NCBI RefSeq assembly: GCF_001637205.1
Contig: NZ_LVJH01000022.1
Coordinates: 124,001-188,000 of the forward strand
Length of the DNA stretch: 64,000 bases
Origin: Paenibacillus glacialis
GTDB lineage: Bacteria; Bacillota; Bacilli; Paenibacillales; Paenibacillaceae
Direction: 5' to 3'
The notes under the pieces were generated by a model. It ran no database searches. It saw nothing but the letters and a program-made list of their open reading frames with translations, and was not told where the DNA came from. Shown here piece after piece: positions 17,175-25,831 of the stretch; positions within the stretch are counted from its first letter, which is position 1; every line of letters starts with the position of its first letter. The translations under genes were made by a program, and so were the position numbers.

Positions 17175-17526
17175 TTGAAAAAGGTAATCATCATAATTCT
17201 ATCTTTTATTACCATTATCGCGATATTAGTAGGAGGATGTTCTGTTGTATCCAATGTAAAGAAGAAAGAAAAGGTGGATATCGCTCTTCCGATCAGCGTG
17301 AAGTATATCAAGGAATTTTATATATGCAGATTTTGTAATGACAGATTATGAAGTATACCCTGGTTACATTAATTCAAGAATCTCTCTTTATGGTTATGTA
17401 AAAGGACATGGAGAGGACGATATTACTATCGCATACAATTATGAAAAGTATGAAGTTACAAACGTAATAGGACCGGGTTGGTTTATTGACAGCGAGATTC
17501 CAGCAAAAGAAGTTCTGTCTCCCTAA
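17175..17526 (+). pseudogene. immunity-type lipoprotein, array copy H, frameshifted
   Basis: The TTG start, signal peptide and lipobox are intact, but a one-base insertion near 17320-17330 (GAATTTTATATATGCAG where paralogues have GAATATTATAATGCAG) shifts the frame. The rest, from TDYEVYPGYINSRISLYGYV to EIPAKEVLSP, is readable only in another frame from 17338. Last unit of the array. Confidence 0.85.
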
Positions 17527-17927
17527 CGGCAGGGTACCTCAATAAATAAATTTATTTGGAACCCGATATAGTGAACTGTAATAAGCTGAAGATCGCATTC
17601 CAGTGCTTCCATTACATGATTATTCTAATGAAACGAAATGAAGTGATGTTGGCGCGAAATGGTATCATGTATAAGTAGTGAAAGACCCTGTTCGACAAGG
17701 CTATGCTTCTATGATATGGTGTATGGATACTTAAAGGCATTCCACTCATTCGAGTGGGGTGCCTTACTGTATATCTACAGGTTTTTTACATTAAATGTAT
17801 AACAACCTTTTTTAAAAAGACGTGGAGGTAGTGATGCTATGTTTCTCTCTGTATCCCTAGTCGGGGAAAGATCCAGCGACTAATAATAGAGCGCAAAGAT
17901 CATATATTATAGAGGAGCGAATAGATC
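17527..17927. other. intergenic region between lipoprotein array and ctc
   Basis: A hairpin at 17734-17765 (AAGGCATTCCACTC / GAGTGGGGTGCCTT, with G-T pairs) has no clear U-tract and may end array transcription. No gene is visible in the rest. The ctc ribosome binding site GAGGAG is at 17912-17917. Confidence 0.5.
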
Positions 17928-18473
17928 ATGACAACATTATTTCAAGCAGAAGAACGCAAGCATCTGAATACATCCGGGCTTCGGAATTTACGTAAAGAAG
18001 GACGTCTACCTGGCGTTGTCTTTGGTAGAAACACGAAGAATGAAATGATTCATATTTCAACAATAGAATTTAAAAAATGGTTAAAGCGTGGTGCAGTTGG
18101 TTTTATCGAGTTACAGCTTGAAGGAAAAGAATCCTTATCCGTATTATTAGAGGAACTACAGCAGGATCCAATAACACGGGATTTGTTGCATGTTGATTTC
18201 CAACAAGTACAACCAAACGAGATTGTACGCACAAAGTTACCATTGAAGATTACGGGTATACCAATCGGTACCAAGCAAGGCGGAGTCGTACAAATTCAGT
18301 GCGAGTTCGTTGAAGTAGAAGCCTTACCAAAATATTTGCCGAATGCGATAGAGTGTGATATCGGTGGTATGAACGTCGGGGAATCATTACTTGTAAGTGA
18401 CTTGGATTTGTCGGCAGAAGTGACGGTCATTTCCGGAGGAAATGAGCTTCTCCTATCCGTCGTTAAGCCGTAA
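17928..18473 (+). CDS. ctc: 50S ribosomal protein L25 / general stress protein Ctc
   Basis: 181 aa. The N-terminal L25 domain (RKHLNTSGLRNLRKEGRLPG, VVFGRN) binds 5S rRNA. The C-terminal TL5-type beta domain (QVQPNEIVRTKLPLKITGIP, GGVVQIQCEFVEVEALPKYL) identifies the long Ctc form. In Bacillus, Ctc is a general stress protein that associates with ribosomes. Monocistronic: ribosome binding site GAGGAG upstream and a strong terminator downstream. Bacillus ctc is SigB-controlled, but I did not find a convincing SigB promoter here. Confidence 0.9.
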   Translation: MTTLFQAEERKHLNTSGLRNLRKEGRLPGVVFGRNTKNEMIHISTIEFKKWLKRGAVGFIELQLEGKESLSVLLEELQQDPITRDLLHVDFQQVQPNEIVRTKLPLKITGIPIGTKQGGVVQIQCEFVEVEALPKYLPNAIECDIGGMNVGESLLVSDLDLSAEVTVISGGNELLLSVVKP

Positions 18474-18520
18474 TACAACACATGTGAGCAATTATAAATG
18501 AATTAGAATACAGTTAGAAG

Positions 18521-18562
18521 AATACCGTAGCTGCGACTAACGTGCAGTTACGGTATTTTTTG
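18521..18562 (+). terminator. Rho-independent terminator of ctc
   Basis: 14-bp stem AATACCGTAGCTGC / GCAGTTACGGTATT (one G-T pair), 9-nt loop, then a run of T. Confidence 0.9.
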
Positions 18563-18628
18563 TTCAAATAAGGTGTTTTTGTAATGTCAGATTTGACGCT
18601 CTAATGATAGTATTTCTTTAACAACTGA

Positions 18629-19042
18629 TTAGTGTATGACCTGACCGCGAATTTCTCCATCAGGATGTTGTATGGTGTGTACATTCACATAGGCATTCCC
18701 ATTTCTAAACTCACGGACTAAATCGCGGATGGTCTTTCCTTGTAAAGGACCGACTAAGTCCCGATTTGTTAGGACACCACGAACGACTCCCTGTCTTACG
18801 GATATGCCAAATTTAGATGGACCGAACAGAAATGCAACAACAGGTCCGTTCTGTCCCCTCCGTCCAAGATGAATATGAGCTTGAGTCACACCTGATATAT
18901 TTCGGATATTAAGTTGAAATCGCAGTCGGGTGCCGCTGCTGAGGAGTTCAAATGAAGCATCTCCAGTGGCTCTTGTTCTTACTCGAGGAACCTCGTTACG
19001 ACCGTTTAAACGAGCTCTAAATGTATTAATAAGTCTTTCCAC
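18629..19042 (-). CDS. CHRD domain protein
   Basis: 137-aa protein that is essentially one CHRD (chordin-type) domain: FRARLNGRNEVPRV at the start, LRFQLNIRNISGVTQAHIHL in the middle, and NAYVNVHTIQHPDGEIRGQV at the end. Bacterial CHRD proteins are beta-sandwich proteins, often secreted or spore-associated, of unknown function. No signal peptide is visible. Divergent from tgl. Confidence 0.85.
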   Translation of the reverse strand: MERLINTFRARLNGRNEVPRVRTRATGDASFELLSSGTRLRFQLNIRNISGVTQAHIHLGRRGQNGPVVAFLFGPSKFGISVRQGVVRGVLTNRDLVGPLQGKTIRDLVREFRNGNAYVNVHTIQHPDGEIRGQVIH

Positions 19043-19196
19043 CTTTCCATTTGTATTTAATAGAGTATGCCGAGGTGATAGTAATGGTAAGGTGAAAAGC
19101 CTATAGAACAGGATAATCTACGTTGCTCTGCACAAACAGCCCATCAGACACGTACAATAACCTATATTTGAACAATATTGCATAGGAGGAAGCGCG

Positions 19197-20039
19197 ATGA
19201 TCGTGATCACGGGTGTGGATGTAGAGCAAATAAATACGTTACAGCTAACGGATGTAGAACGAGATATTGTGAATCAGAAGAAAAAAAGCGAAAGAGTGTA
19301 CCGATATGTGTCGCTTGAGGCGTTAGATTTTGAGTTGAAAATGAGAACGGCTACTATAGATGCAGGCAAAGCCTTATATGCTAGTGATGCAAAGTTTGCT
19401 GTCTTCAAAAACTCACGATGCAATGACCAATTTTGGACTCGAACAGACAATGGAGGTTTCAGACTAAATAGCGGCATCAGGCCTTCGGTTGGGATCAATG
19501 ATATTTTTAAAAATGGACAATTGTATGGTTTTGAATGTGCAACTGCCATGATCATTACCTTATATAAAGCAACGCTCACTGTGTTGAAAAAGGATATATT
19601 TGATGTGTATTTTCAAGATTTGTACTTAAGAGATTGGAATTATGACAGTGACTTACAGTTGAAAATGGTAGAACATAATAATGAAGTTTTCCCAGGAGAT
19701 ATCGTATATTTCAAAAACCCAGACCATAATCCAGCAACGCCGGAGTGGCAGGGTGAAAATGCAGTTTATTTAGGGGATGGGTTATATTATGGGCATGGTA
19801 TGGGGATAAAACCAGCGGAGGGCAGCATAGCATCTCTTAATAAAAGGAGAATCCCAGGGAGTACAACATCTGCGTATCTTACGGATGAAGTCGTTCACCC
19901 AGACTTTGAATATTTACGGAAACTTTCAACAAGTCGAAATCGTCTAATTGTAGAAAAAAATGATACAGAAGGTGTAATTGTTGCCAGGATCGGAACTCAT
20001 ATGTATACAAGTAATCATAAAGTGTCAGGGATTTCATGA
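19197..20039 (+). CDS. tgl: spore coat protein-glutamine gamma-glutamyltransferase (transglutaminase)
   Basis: 280 aa, matching bacillar Tgl in length and layout. The catalytic Cys is Cys114 in YGFECATAM. The downstream LGDGLYYGHGMG and PGDIVYFKNPDHNPATPEW regions match the rest of the papain-like active site and the PxxxxWxGEN signature. In Bacillus, Tgl cross-links coat proteins (for example GerQ) through epsilon-(gamma-glutamyl)lysine bonds late in sporulation in the mother cell. It implies that the organism forms endospores. AGGAGG precedes the ATG. Confidence 0.93.
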   Translation: MIVITGVDVEQINTLQLTDVERDIVNQKKKSERVYRYVSLEALDFELKMRTATIDAGKALYASDAKFAVFKNSRCNDQFWTRTDNGGFRLNSGIRPSVGINDIFKNGQLYGFECATAMIITLYKATLTVLKKDIFDVYFQDLYLRDWNYDSDLQLKMVEHNNEVFPGDIVYFKNPDHNPATPEWQGENAVYLGDGLYYGHGMGIKPAEGSIASLNKRRIPGSTTSAYLTDEVVHPDFEYLRKLSTSRNRLIVEKNDTEGVIVARIGTHMYTSNHKVSGIS

Positions 20040-20071
20040 TTTGAAAGCTCGAACGGATCACCATAACAAGC

Positions 20072-20095
20072 AAAAGGAGACCATCACAGGTCTCC
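20072..20095 (-). terminator. terminator of the SDR gene
   Basis: 7-bp stem GGAGACC / GGTCTCC with a 6-nt loop; on the minus strand followed by TTTTG. Lies 39 nt past the SDR stop and may also serve tgl. Confidence 0.75.
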
Positions 20096-20133
20096 AATTA
20101 ATCCCTATCTACGACTATTCTTGCAGAGACCGA

Positions 20134-20988
20134 TTATTTACCCTTACGTGTTTTCTCAGCAAGGCTATCCCACTGTGCCTCTGTAATCTCAAGAAGATCG
20201 TTGAATTCTCCTGCGCCTTGAAGCCACTCTCCGCCGTCGATGGTAACGACCTCTCCGTTGATATATCCAGCATAGTCTGAGATCAAGTAAGCTGCCAAAT
20301 GAGCGAGTTCTTCTTTATTACCTACACGGCGAAGGGGAATGCGATTGATCATCTGTTCTTCTATTTCAGGGGTTGGCATGAGTCGTGACGTTGCTCCTTC
20401 AGTTGGGAACGGACCCGGAGCAATAGCGACTTGGCGTATGCCATACCGCGCCCATTCCACCGCAAGCGAGCGAGTTAGCGCTAATACGCCGGCCTTAGCC
20501 GCTGCGGATGGTACAACAAAGGCCGAACCCGTGGATGCGTAGGTCGTTACGATGTTCAACATCGTACCCTGATGGCCTTGCTCGATCCACCTTTTTCCGA
20601 TTTCCAAAGTAGTGTACATGGTTCCATGTAGCACAATATTTAAGACTGCATCTACCGCTCGGGGAGAGAGGCGCTCGGTCGGACTTATGAAATTGCCCGC
20701 GGCATTATTGATCAGAACATCGATTTGTCCGAATCGTTGCTCCACGGCCTCTACAAGGTCGTGAATTTGGACAGGATCCCGAACATCGGTTACTTTGTAG
20801 AACACTTCATGCCCATTCAAACTTAACTCCTCAGCTGTTTTTCTTAATGTTTCCTCGCGTCGACTAGCAATGGCTAGCTTTGCACTAAGATCTAGAAACT
20901 GTTCTCCCATGGCCCGTCCCAATCCAGTAGCTCCACCAGTGATCAGGACGACTTTGTCTTTTAACAAATCTTTTGTAAAAGGTCCCAT
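20134..20988 (-). CDS. short-chain dehydrogenase, 2,4-dienoyl-CoA reductase-like
   Basis: 284-aa SDR. Rossmann motif TGGATGLG (residues 17-24), INNAAGNF in place of the NNAG motif, and an active-site region TTYASTGSAFVVPSAAAKAG. The canonical YxxxK Tyr is replaced by Ser while the Lys is kept. This pattern is known from NADPH-dependent 2,4-dienoyl-CoA reductases of the DECR type, which reduce intermediates in beta-oxidation of unsaturated fatty acids. A general enoyl reductase or other SDR role cannot be excluded. Cytoplasmic, monocistronic. Confidence 0.8.
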   Translation of the reverse strand: MGPFTKDLLKDKVVLITGGATGLGRAMGEQFLDLSAKLAIASRREETLRKTAEELSLNGHEVFYKVTDVRDPVQIHDLVEAVEQRFGQIDVLINNAAGNFISPTERLSPRAVDAVLNIVLHGTMYTTLEIGKRWIEQGHQGTMLNIVTTYASTGSAFVVPSAAAKAGVLALTRSLAVEWARYGIRQVAIAPGPFPTEGATSRLMPTPEIEEQMINRIPLRRVGNKEELAHLAAYLISDYAGYINGEVVTIDGGEWLQGAGEFNDLLEITEAQWDSLAEKTRKGK

Positions 20989-21099
20989 GATTCATTCTCC
21001 TTTGATAACCGGGTTCTCACTTTAATAGATTATGCTGTTGTGATGGTGATGATGTTAGAAAAGATCGGATGAATTCGAATGGTGACCATCACATACGTT

Positions 21100-21127
21100 A
21101 AAAAAGGCTACCGTTGGTTGGTAGCCT
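21100..21127 (-). terminator. terminator of the glycine-rich repeat gene
   Basis: 8-bp stem AGGCTACC / GGTAGCCT, 7-nt loop, followed on the minus strand by five T. Confidence 0.85.
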
Positions 21128-21154
21128 GTTATTTGTGGAATCATTTCCATTATT

Positions 21155-22090
21155 TCATTCTTTTAAATCTTTCGATTCCTTCAATTCCTTATCCTTGCCG
21201 CCGAACTTAAGACCGAGCTGGCCGTTATGACCACCTACATGGCCGCCAATTCCGAGGTTCACTCCTTGGCCACCACCTAACTGTCCCTTGGCATGAGCCC
21301 CGAGGCCATTCTCACCCCCGAGCTTCGCACCGGTATTAAACCCGGCACCTTGGCTGATGCCTAGATGAACGTTAGCATGAGCGCCAAGACCGTTCTCACC
21401 TCCGAGTTGTGCACCGGTTTTTATTCCAGCACCTTGGCTGATGCCAAGATGAGCGTTGGCATGAGCACCAAGACCATGCTCACCCCCAAGCTGCGCACCG
21501 GTACTGAACCCGGTCTCTTGACCGCCGCCAATCTGGCCTTTAGCATGGGCCCCGAGTCCGTACTCCCCACCAACCTGTGCTTCGGTATTAAACCCAGCTC
21601 CTTGCCCACCGCCGATCTGACCCGTAGCCTTTGCGCCGAGTCCATACTTGCCACCGACCTGTCCACCTGTGTTGAACTGGAGTCCTTGGCTGGTGTTTAG
21701 GTCTGCTCCACCATGCACGTTAATGCCATATTGATCTCCGAGGTGACCACTTGCATGAGTCCCTATACTTTTACAGTCTACATGGCCGTCTGCGGTAAAA
21801 CCAATGCCATGTTTACCGCCTAATTCTCCTCCAGTATCGAGGATTATTCCTTTTCCGTTACCTATAGATCCGTTGATATATCCATTTACACTCTCCTTCC
21901 TATCGGTCTGATTATCGTATGGATGAGGTTGAGAAGGGGTGAGATGGTAGTAATGAAAGTAGTGGTAAGGTTGTTGAGAACGGATGGGATAGGAAGAGTA
22001 GTGAGAATTAGCGTGTTGCTGTGAATCGGTAATGTAAGGATAAGTAGGCATTCGATTGTGACTGTTTGGATATTCATTACCAGTACTCAT
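21155..22090 (-). CDS. glycine-rich protein with ~28-residue tandem repeats
   Basis: 311 aa. An upstream ATG (22105) is rejected because its codons ATGGAGGTTTCC contain the GGAGGT ribosome binding site for the ATG at 22090. Residues 1-70 are rich in Tyr, His, Pro and Ser with no signal peptide or membrane segment. From about residue 90, repeats of 28 residues run to ~285. At least five are near-perfect, of the form GAQLGGENGLGAHA plus a 14-residue half (GQIGGGQGAGFNT type). The C-terminus is charged (KDKELKESKDLKE). The composition recalls spore coat or exosporium structural proteins, and tgl is 1 kb away, but no family was recognised and the role is unknown. Confidence 0.7.
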   Translation of the reverse strand: MSTGNEYPNSHNRMPTYPYITDSQQHANSHYSSYPIRSQQPYHYFHYYHLTPSQPHPYDNQTDRKESVNGYINGSIGNGKGIILDTGGELGGKHGIGFTADGHVDCKSIGTHASGHLGDQYGINVHGGADLNTSQGLQFNTGGQVGGKYGLGAKATGQIGGGQGAGFNTEAQVGGEYGLGAHAKGQIGGGQETGFSTGAQLGGEHGLGAHANAHLGISQGAGIKTGAQLGGENGLGAHANVHLGISQGAGFNTGAKLGGENGLGAHAKGQLGGGQGVNLGIGGHVGGHNGQLGLKFGGKDKELKESKDLKE

Positions 22091-22202
22091 GTGGGAAACC
22101 TCCAATATAAATTAGATACTATAGCCTATTCATAAAGGAATTGAAATGATACCCATCTAGCGAGGATGTAAATATTGTCGTTGATGATTGTCGTGCTCAG
22201 TC

Positions 22203-22244
22203 AAAAGAAGTGCACAGTAATATTACCTAATCACTGTGCACTTC
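22203..22244 (-). terminator. terminator of the Ca2+ ATPase gene
   Basis: Perfect 12-bp stem GAAGTGCACAGT / ACTGTGCACTTC, then TTTTGA on the minus strand. 33 nt past the ATPase stop. Confidence 0.85.
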
Positions 22245-22276
22245 TTCATCCATCATCTGCTGGGACCAAAAACTAC

Positions 22277-24910
22277 TTATGCACTTTCCTTCCTTCTTGT
22301 GATGCGAATAAATAGTTTGATTATTTCATTTACGGTTAGTGGAATCAGGGCCAATAGGATGACCAATCCCCAATCAGCTAAATTAAGATTGTGCACCTTA
22401 AATGCCGAGGCTAGGAAGGGTATGGTAATTACAGCAAACTGTAGAACTAATCCTAGCAGTATAGCGCCTAATAAGAACTTGTTTGAGAATAGTCCGACTT
22501 GAAATATGGACTTCGTGGAACTTCTCATCGTTAACGAATAGAAAAGCTGTGAAGCAGCAAGTACAACAAAGGCCATTGTTCTCGCATAGGTCATGACGCC
22601 CTCAGGAATGTCCTTTGAAACTAAGCTATATCCATGTTCATTTAGTCCTAAATAAAAGGCAACTAACGTTAACGCTCCAATTAAGATTCCGCCGAGAATG
22701 GCTCGTAGTCCTGCACCTTTCGCGAAGAAACTCTCTTTAGGATCTCTGGGTTTCTCATTCATTACACCTTTCTCGCCAGGGTCAACACCAAGCGCAATCG
22801 CTGGCAATGTGTCGGTCACTAGATTGACCCAGAGGATATGGGTTGCAAGGAGAGGCACAGGCCAGAAGAACAGGATCGATGTGAGTATGGCGACGACTTC
22901 TCCAAGGTTACAGGATAGAAGGAATATGACAGCCTTCCTAATGTTGATATAGATATTTCTTCCTTCTCTAATGGCATGTACGATCGTCGTGAAGTTATCA
23001 TCTGTTAAAATCATATCACTAGCACCCTTGGCAACATCCGTGCCAGTAATGCCCATGGCAACACCGATGTTGGCAATTTTTAATGAAGGTGCATCGTTCA
23101 CTCCGTCGCCAGTCATCGATACGATGTTTCCTTGTGCTTTGTAGGCTTTGACGATCTTCACCTTGTGTTCTGGTGAGACGCGGGCAAATACTCGAATGTC
23201 ATTTATTTTGTGCGAGAAAGCTTCATCTGACAAATCATCAATCTCTGCACCGGTCATACTTTGTTCGATCGAATGTGCGATTCCAAGCTCTTTCGCAATG
23301 GCAACCGCAGTATTTCGGTGGTCGCCGGTGATCATAATAGGCATAATTCCGGCTAATTTCGCTTCGCTTATCGAATCTTTGACTTCAAGTCTTGGTGGGT
23401 CAATCATCCCTACGAATCCGAGTACTGTCAGGTCCTGTTCCATCTCGTCCGATGTAATGAGGCGATCTGTATCCTTGTATGCGGCACCAAGAACTCTTAA
23501 GGCTTCATCCGACATTTCCTCAGCAGCTCTTAGATATTGCTGCTTTAATTCTTCAGTCAAGGGTACAACTTCTCCCTCCACGATAGCAGAGGTTGAGATC
23601 TTTAGCAGTTGATCGATTGCACCCTTCGTATGTACGCGATAGCCGGTTCTGGTTTTATTCAACGTAGACATCAATTTGCGATCCGAATCAAATGGATTCT
23701 CCGAAACCCTGTTGTACTCTGCGTCTAAAGATCTTTTCGTTAAATTATTCTGTTCCCCGAATGCGACTAAAGCGACTTCTGTAGGGTCTCCGGTACCTTG
23801 ACCATGCTCGAAGGTAGCATCTGAACATAACACAAGGGTTTTGATGAGCTCGACAGGCGGTTCATTATGGAGAGGACTCACTGTAAAATGCTTCACAACG
23901 GTCATTTTATTTTGAGTAAGCGTACCTGTTTTGTCTGAACAAATGATGTTGACGGATCCCAGAGTTTCGACGGCTGGCAGCTTTTTCACGATGGCATTAA
24001 TCTTGGACATTCTTGTAACGCCAAGCGCTAATACGATGGCTACAATGGCTGGAAGACCTTCGGGTATGGCCGCAACGGCTAAACTGATAGCGATTAAGGA
24101 CATTTCGAATAAATCCCTTTTTTGAAAAATACCAATGATAAAGATAAGCACGCATATTCCAATGGCAATATAGCTCAGTATCTTGCCGAGTTCTTCTAAT
24201 TTTTTCTGTAAAGGGGTCATTTCCTTGGTATCTGCATCTAGGATTTTAGCGATTTTGCCCATTTCCGTGCCCATGGCAGTTTCGACTGCTACACCTTCGC
24301 CTCTTCCATAGGTAACCAGTGTGGACATAAAGGCCATGTTAGACATGTCGCCAATTGGCGTTTTTGGATCTTCATGAAGCGCATTGGCATCTTTATCTGA
24401 GGGCACGGATTCACCTGTTAACGCGGATTCCTCTATTTGTAGGTTAGCGGTCTCTAATAACCGGAGGTCAGCAGGGATATATCTGCCTGCATCTAATATG
24501 ATGATATCCCCAGGTATGATGTCCTCAGAGAGGATTTCTTTCACTTCTCCGTCACGTCTAACGAGTGATCGTGGAGTCGTCATTTGCTGCAACGCTTCAA
24601 TAGCTTTCTCCGCTTTATTCTCCTGAATCACACCAATTAGCGCATTTAGCACAACAACGGAAAGAATGATAATCGCATCAATGTATTCTCCGATAATAAG
24701 TGTTACCACGGCGGCACCTAGAAGAACATAGATGAGCATATCCTTCAGTTGCGCAAAGAAGAGAGAAATGATGCTTTTTTTCGGCTTACCTTTTAACTTA
24801 TTTGCACCATGTTGTTCAAGCCTGGACTTTGCTTCCTCTATGGTCAGTCCGTTCGCAGAGTTTACTTGTAACTCTTGAAGAACCTCTTCTTGTGTTTTTG
24901 AAAACCACAT
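22277..24910 (-). CDS. cation-transporting P-type ATPase, Ca2+ type (P2A)
   Basis: 877 aa. The start was placed at ATG 24910 (MWFSKTQEEV) because GGGAG lies about 9 nt upstream; an earlier in-frame ATG at 24967 has no such signal. Domains: cation ATPase N-terminal domain (1-75), membrane segments M1-M2, actuator with LTGESVP, M4 with the ion-binding AAIPEGLPA, phosphorylation motif SDKTGTLT, hinge MTGDGVNDAPSL, and the C-terminal cation ATPase domain with M5-M10. The PEGLP signature and M6 LVTDTLPAIALG point to Ca2+ (SERCA-like, B. subtilis YloB group). It exports Ca2+ at the plasma membrane using ATP. Monocistronic, with a terminator downstream. Confidence 0.92.
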   Translation of the reverse strand: MWFSKTQEEVLQELQVNSANGLTIEEAKSRLEQHGANKLKGKPKKSIISLFFAQLKDMLIYVLLGAAVVTLIIGEYIDAIIILSVVVLNALIGVIQENKAEKAIEALQQMTTPRSLVRRDGEVKEILSEDIIPGDIIILDAGRYIPADLRLLETANLQIEESALTGESVPSDKDANALHEDPKTPIGDMSNMAFMSTLVTYGRGEGVAVETAMGTEMGKIAKILDADTKEMTPLQKKLEELGKILSYIAIGICVLIFIIGIFQKRDLFEMSLIAISLAVAAIPEGLPAIVAIVLALGVTRMSKINAIVKKLPAVETLGSVNIICSDKTGTLTQNKMTVVKHFTVSPLHNEPPVELIKTLVLCSDATFEHGQGTGDPTEVALVAFGEQNNLTKRSLDAEYNRVSENPFDSDRKLMSTLNKTRTGYRVHTKGAIDQLLKISTSAIVEGEVVPLTEELKQQYLRAAEEMSDEALRVLGAAYKDTDRLITSDEMEQDLTVLGFVGMIDPPRLEVKDSISEAKLAGIMPIMITGDHRNTAVAIAKELGIAHSIEQSMTGAEIDDLSDEAFSHKINDIRVFARVSPEHKVKIVKAYKAQGNIVSMTGDGVNDAPSLKIANIGVAMGITGTDVAKGASDMILTDDNFTTIVHAIREGRNIYINIRKAVIFLLSCNLGEVVAILTSILFFWPVPLLATHILWVNLVTDTLPAIALGVDPGEKGVMNEKPRDPKESFFAKGAGLRAILGGILIGALTLVAFYLGLNEHGYSLVSKDIPEGVMTYARTMAFVVLAASQLFYSLTMRSSTKSIFQVGLFSNKFLLGAILLGLVLQFAVITIPFLASAFKVHNLNLADWGLVILLALIPLTVNEIIKLFIRITRRKESA

Positions 24911-25090
24911 CCCTAACAGCTCCCTTAATGAATTGTATCCGCGTGTGTCTCTATATATTATTAACACATTGTTCGATTTTCACTCGATACATTAGATATT
25001 CATTCAGGTTACTACGTCCAAGATTGATGCCATTGCCCTATCGATGGACGACTTATAAGGAACGAATTATTCGTTCAGGAAGCTAAAACA

Positions 25091-25831
25091 CTAACGTTTT
25101 AAGAACTGAACACAATGATTGAGACTTTCCTGATCAAGGATTGTGATTTGTCGTTGACCGATAAGCTTAATCCATCCTTGTTCTTGAAAAAGGGAGAGCT
25201 TGCGACTTAAGGTTTCCTGGGATATTCCAATCATCACAGCAAGATCTTTCTTGCTCATAGGTAAAATTATATTATTTTCTTTTGCATGATCAATTTTTTG
25301 GTCATGTAGCATTTTCAAGAGGATTTTGGCAATTCTCTGCTCCACATCGTACAGTGTAATCTGTTCGAGCATGTCTTCGGCCATCTCAATTCGTTCTGTA
25401 TATTTTTCAAGAAATTTTATAGCAATCTGAGGCGTCTTTAACATTAAATCATTGATTACTTTTCCTTGAATCAGACATATCTCTGTTGGTTCTAATGCCT
25501 CGGCGGTGCTATTTAATATCGTATGACTGAATAAGGACAACTCCCCTGTGAAATCGCCTTGCTCAAGAATACGTACAATTTGCTCTTTGCCAGCAGAGGA
25601 GAAGCGGGAAATTTTCACGCTACCTTTATGAACAATCCATAGGTTTGCTGATGGATGTCCAGAGGAGAAAATTACTTCTCCCTTTTTAAATTTTCGGCTA
25701 ATAGAGGTATTCATCACTTCTTTTTTTTCTGCGGATGATAAAATATCCAGGATCGGTACATTATTGATACATAATGAGGATGAATGATCCACACTATGCT
25801 GCTCATTCACTTGGTGATGTTTGCACTCCAT
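25091..25831 (-). CDS. Crp/Fnr-family transcriptional regulator
   Basis: 246 aa. A cyclic-nucleotide-binding-like beta barrel (about 35-150, FKKGEVIFSSGHPSANLWIV, EQGDFTGELSLFS) is followed by a dimerisation helix and a winged helix at 190-225. The recognition helix QETLSRKLSLFQ carries the E-x-x-S-R pattern of FNR, which reads TTGAT half-sites; matching sites lie at the divergent promoters (28078-28091, 28150-28165). N-terminal Cys3 and Cys21 flank a His-rich stretch (MECKHHQVNEQH), but the full four-Cys FNR cluster is not seen, so an Fe-S sensor is uncertain. The start overlaps the ATPase gene end by 29 nt. Last gene of the operon; probably autoregulatory. Confidence 0.85.
   Translation of the reverse strand: MECKHHQVNEQHSVDHSSSLCINNVPILDILSSAEKKEVMNTSISRKFKKGEVIFSSGHPSANLWIVHKGSVKISRFSSAGKEQIVRILEQGDFTGELSLFSHTILNSTAEALEPTEICLIQGKVINDLMLKTPQIAIKFLEKYTERIEMAEDMLEQITLYDVEQRIAKILLKMLHDQKIDHAKENNIILPMSKKDLAVMIGISQETLSRKLSLFQEQGWIKLIGQRQITILDQESLNHCVQFLKR

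Larger units (their letters stand above)
13862..17526 (+). repeat. tandem array of eight ~470-bp repeats, each carrying one lipoprotein gene
   Basis: Gene starts at 13862, 14340, 14810, 15280, 15750, 16230, 16705 and 17175 give periods of 470-480 bp. The repeat unit includes the gene and its spacer. The spacers share blocks such as ATTCTCAATGAG, CATACTAGAATAGAAAA and GTTATCGGCAAAGGGG. All eight genes start at TTG after an AAAGGGG-type ribosome binding site. No strong terminator with a U-tract is visible between copies, so read-through transcription is possible. Signal peptides and the first ~45 residues are nearly identical; differences cluster in the middle of the mature domain. Confidence 0.95.

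Noticed and set aside
13862..17526. CRISPR or satellite-like array
   Set aside because: The repeat unit is ~470 bp and each contains a full lipoprotein gene with ribosome binding site; there are no short identical repeats with unique spacers and no cas genes.
17820..17890. SigB promoter for ctc
   Set aside because: GTTT and GGGGAA elements are present but their spacing (17-18 nt) is outside the usual 12-15 nt.
21155..22090. CRISPR-like regularity in the 84-nt repeats, and long frames on the opposite strand
   Set aside because: The repeats keep the reading frame of one glycine-rich protein and vary mostly at silent or conservative positions; opposite-strand frames are a by-product of the biased composition and lack ribosome binding sites.
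22277..24910. Ca2+ ATPase start at the upstream ATG 24967
   Set aside because: It adds 19 residues not typical of the family and has no ribosome binding site, while ATG 24910 has GGGAG at a suitable distance.
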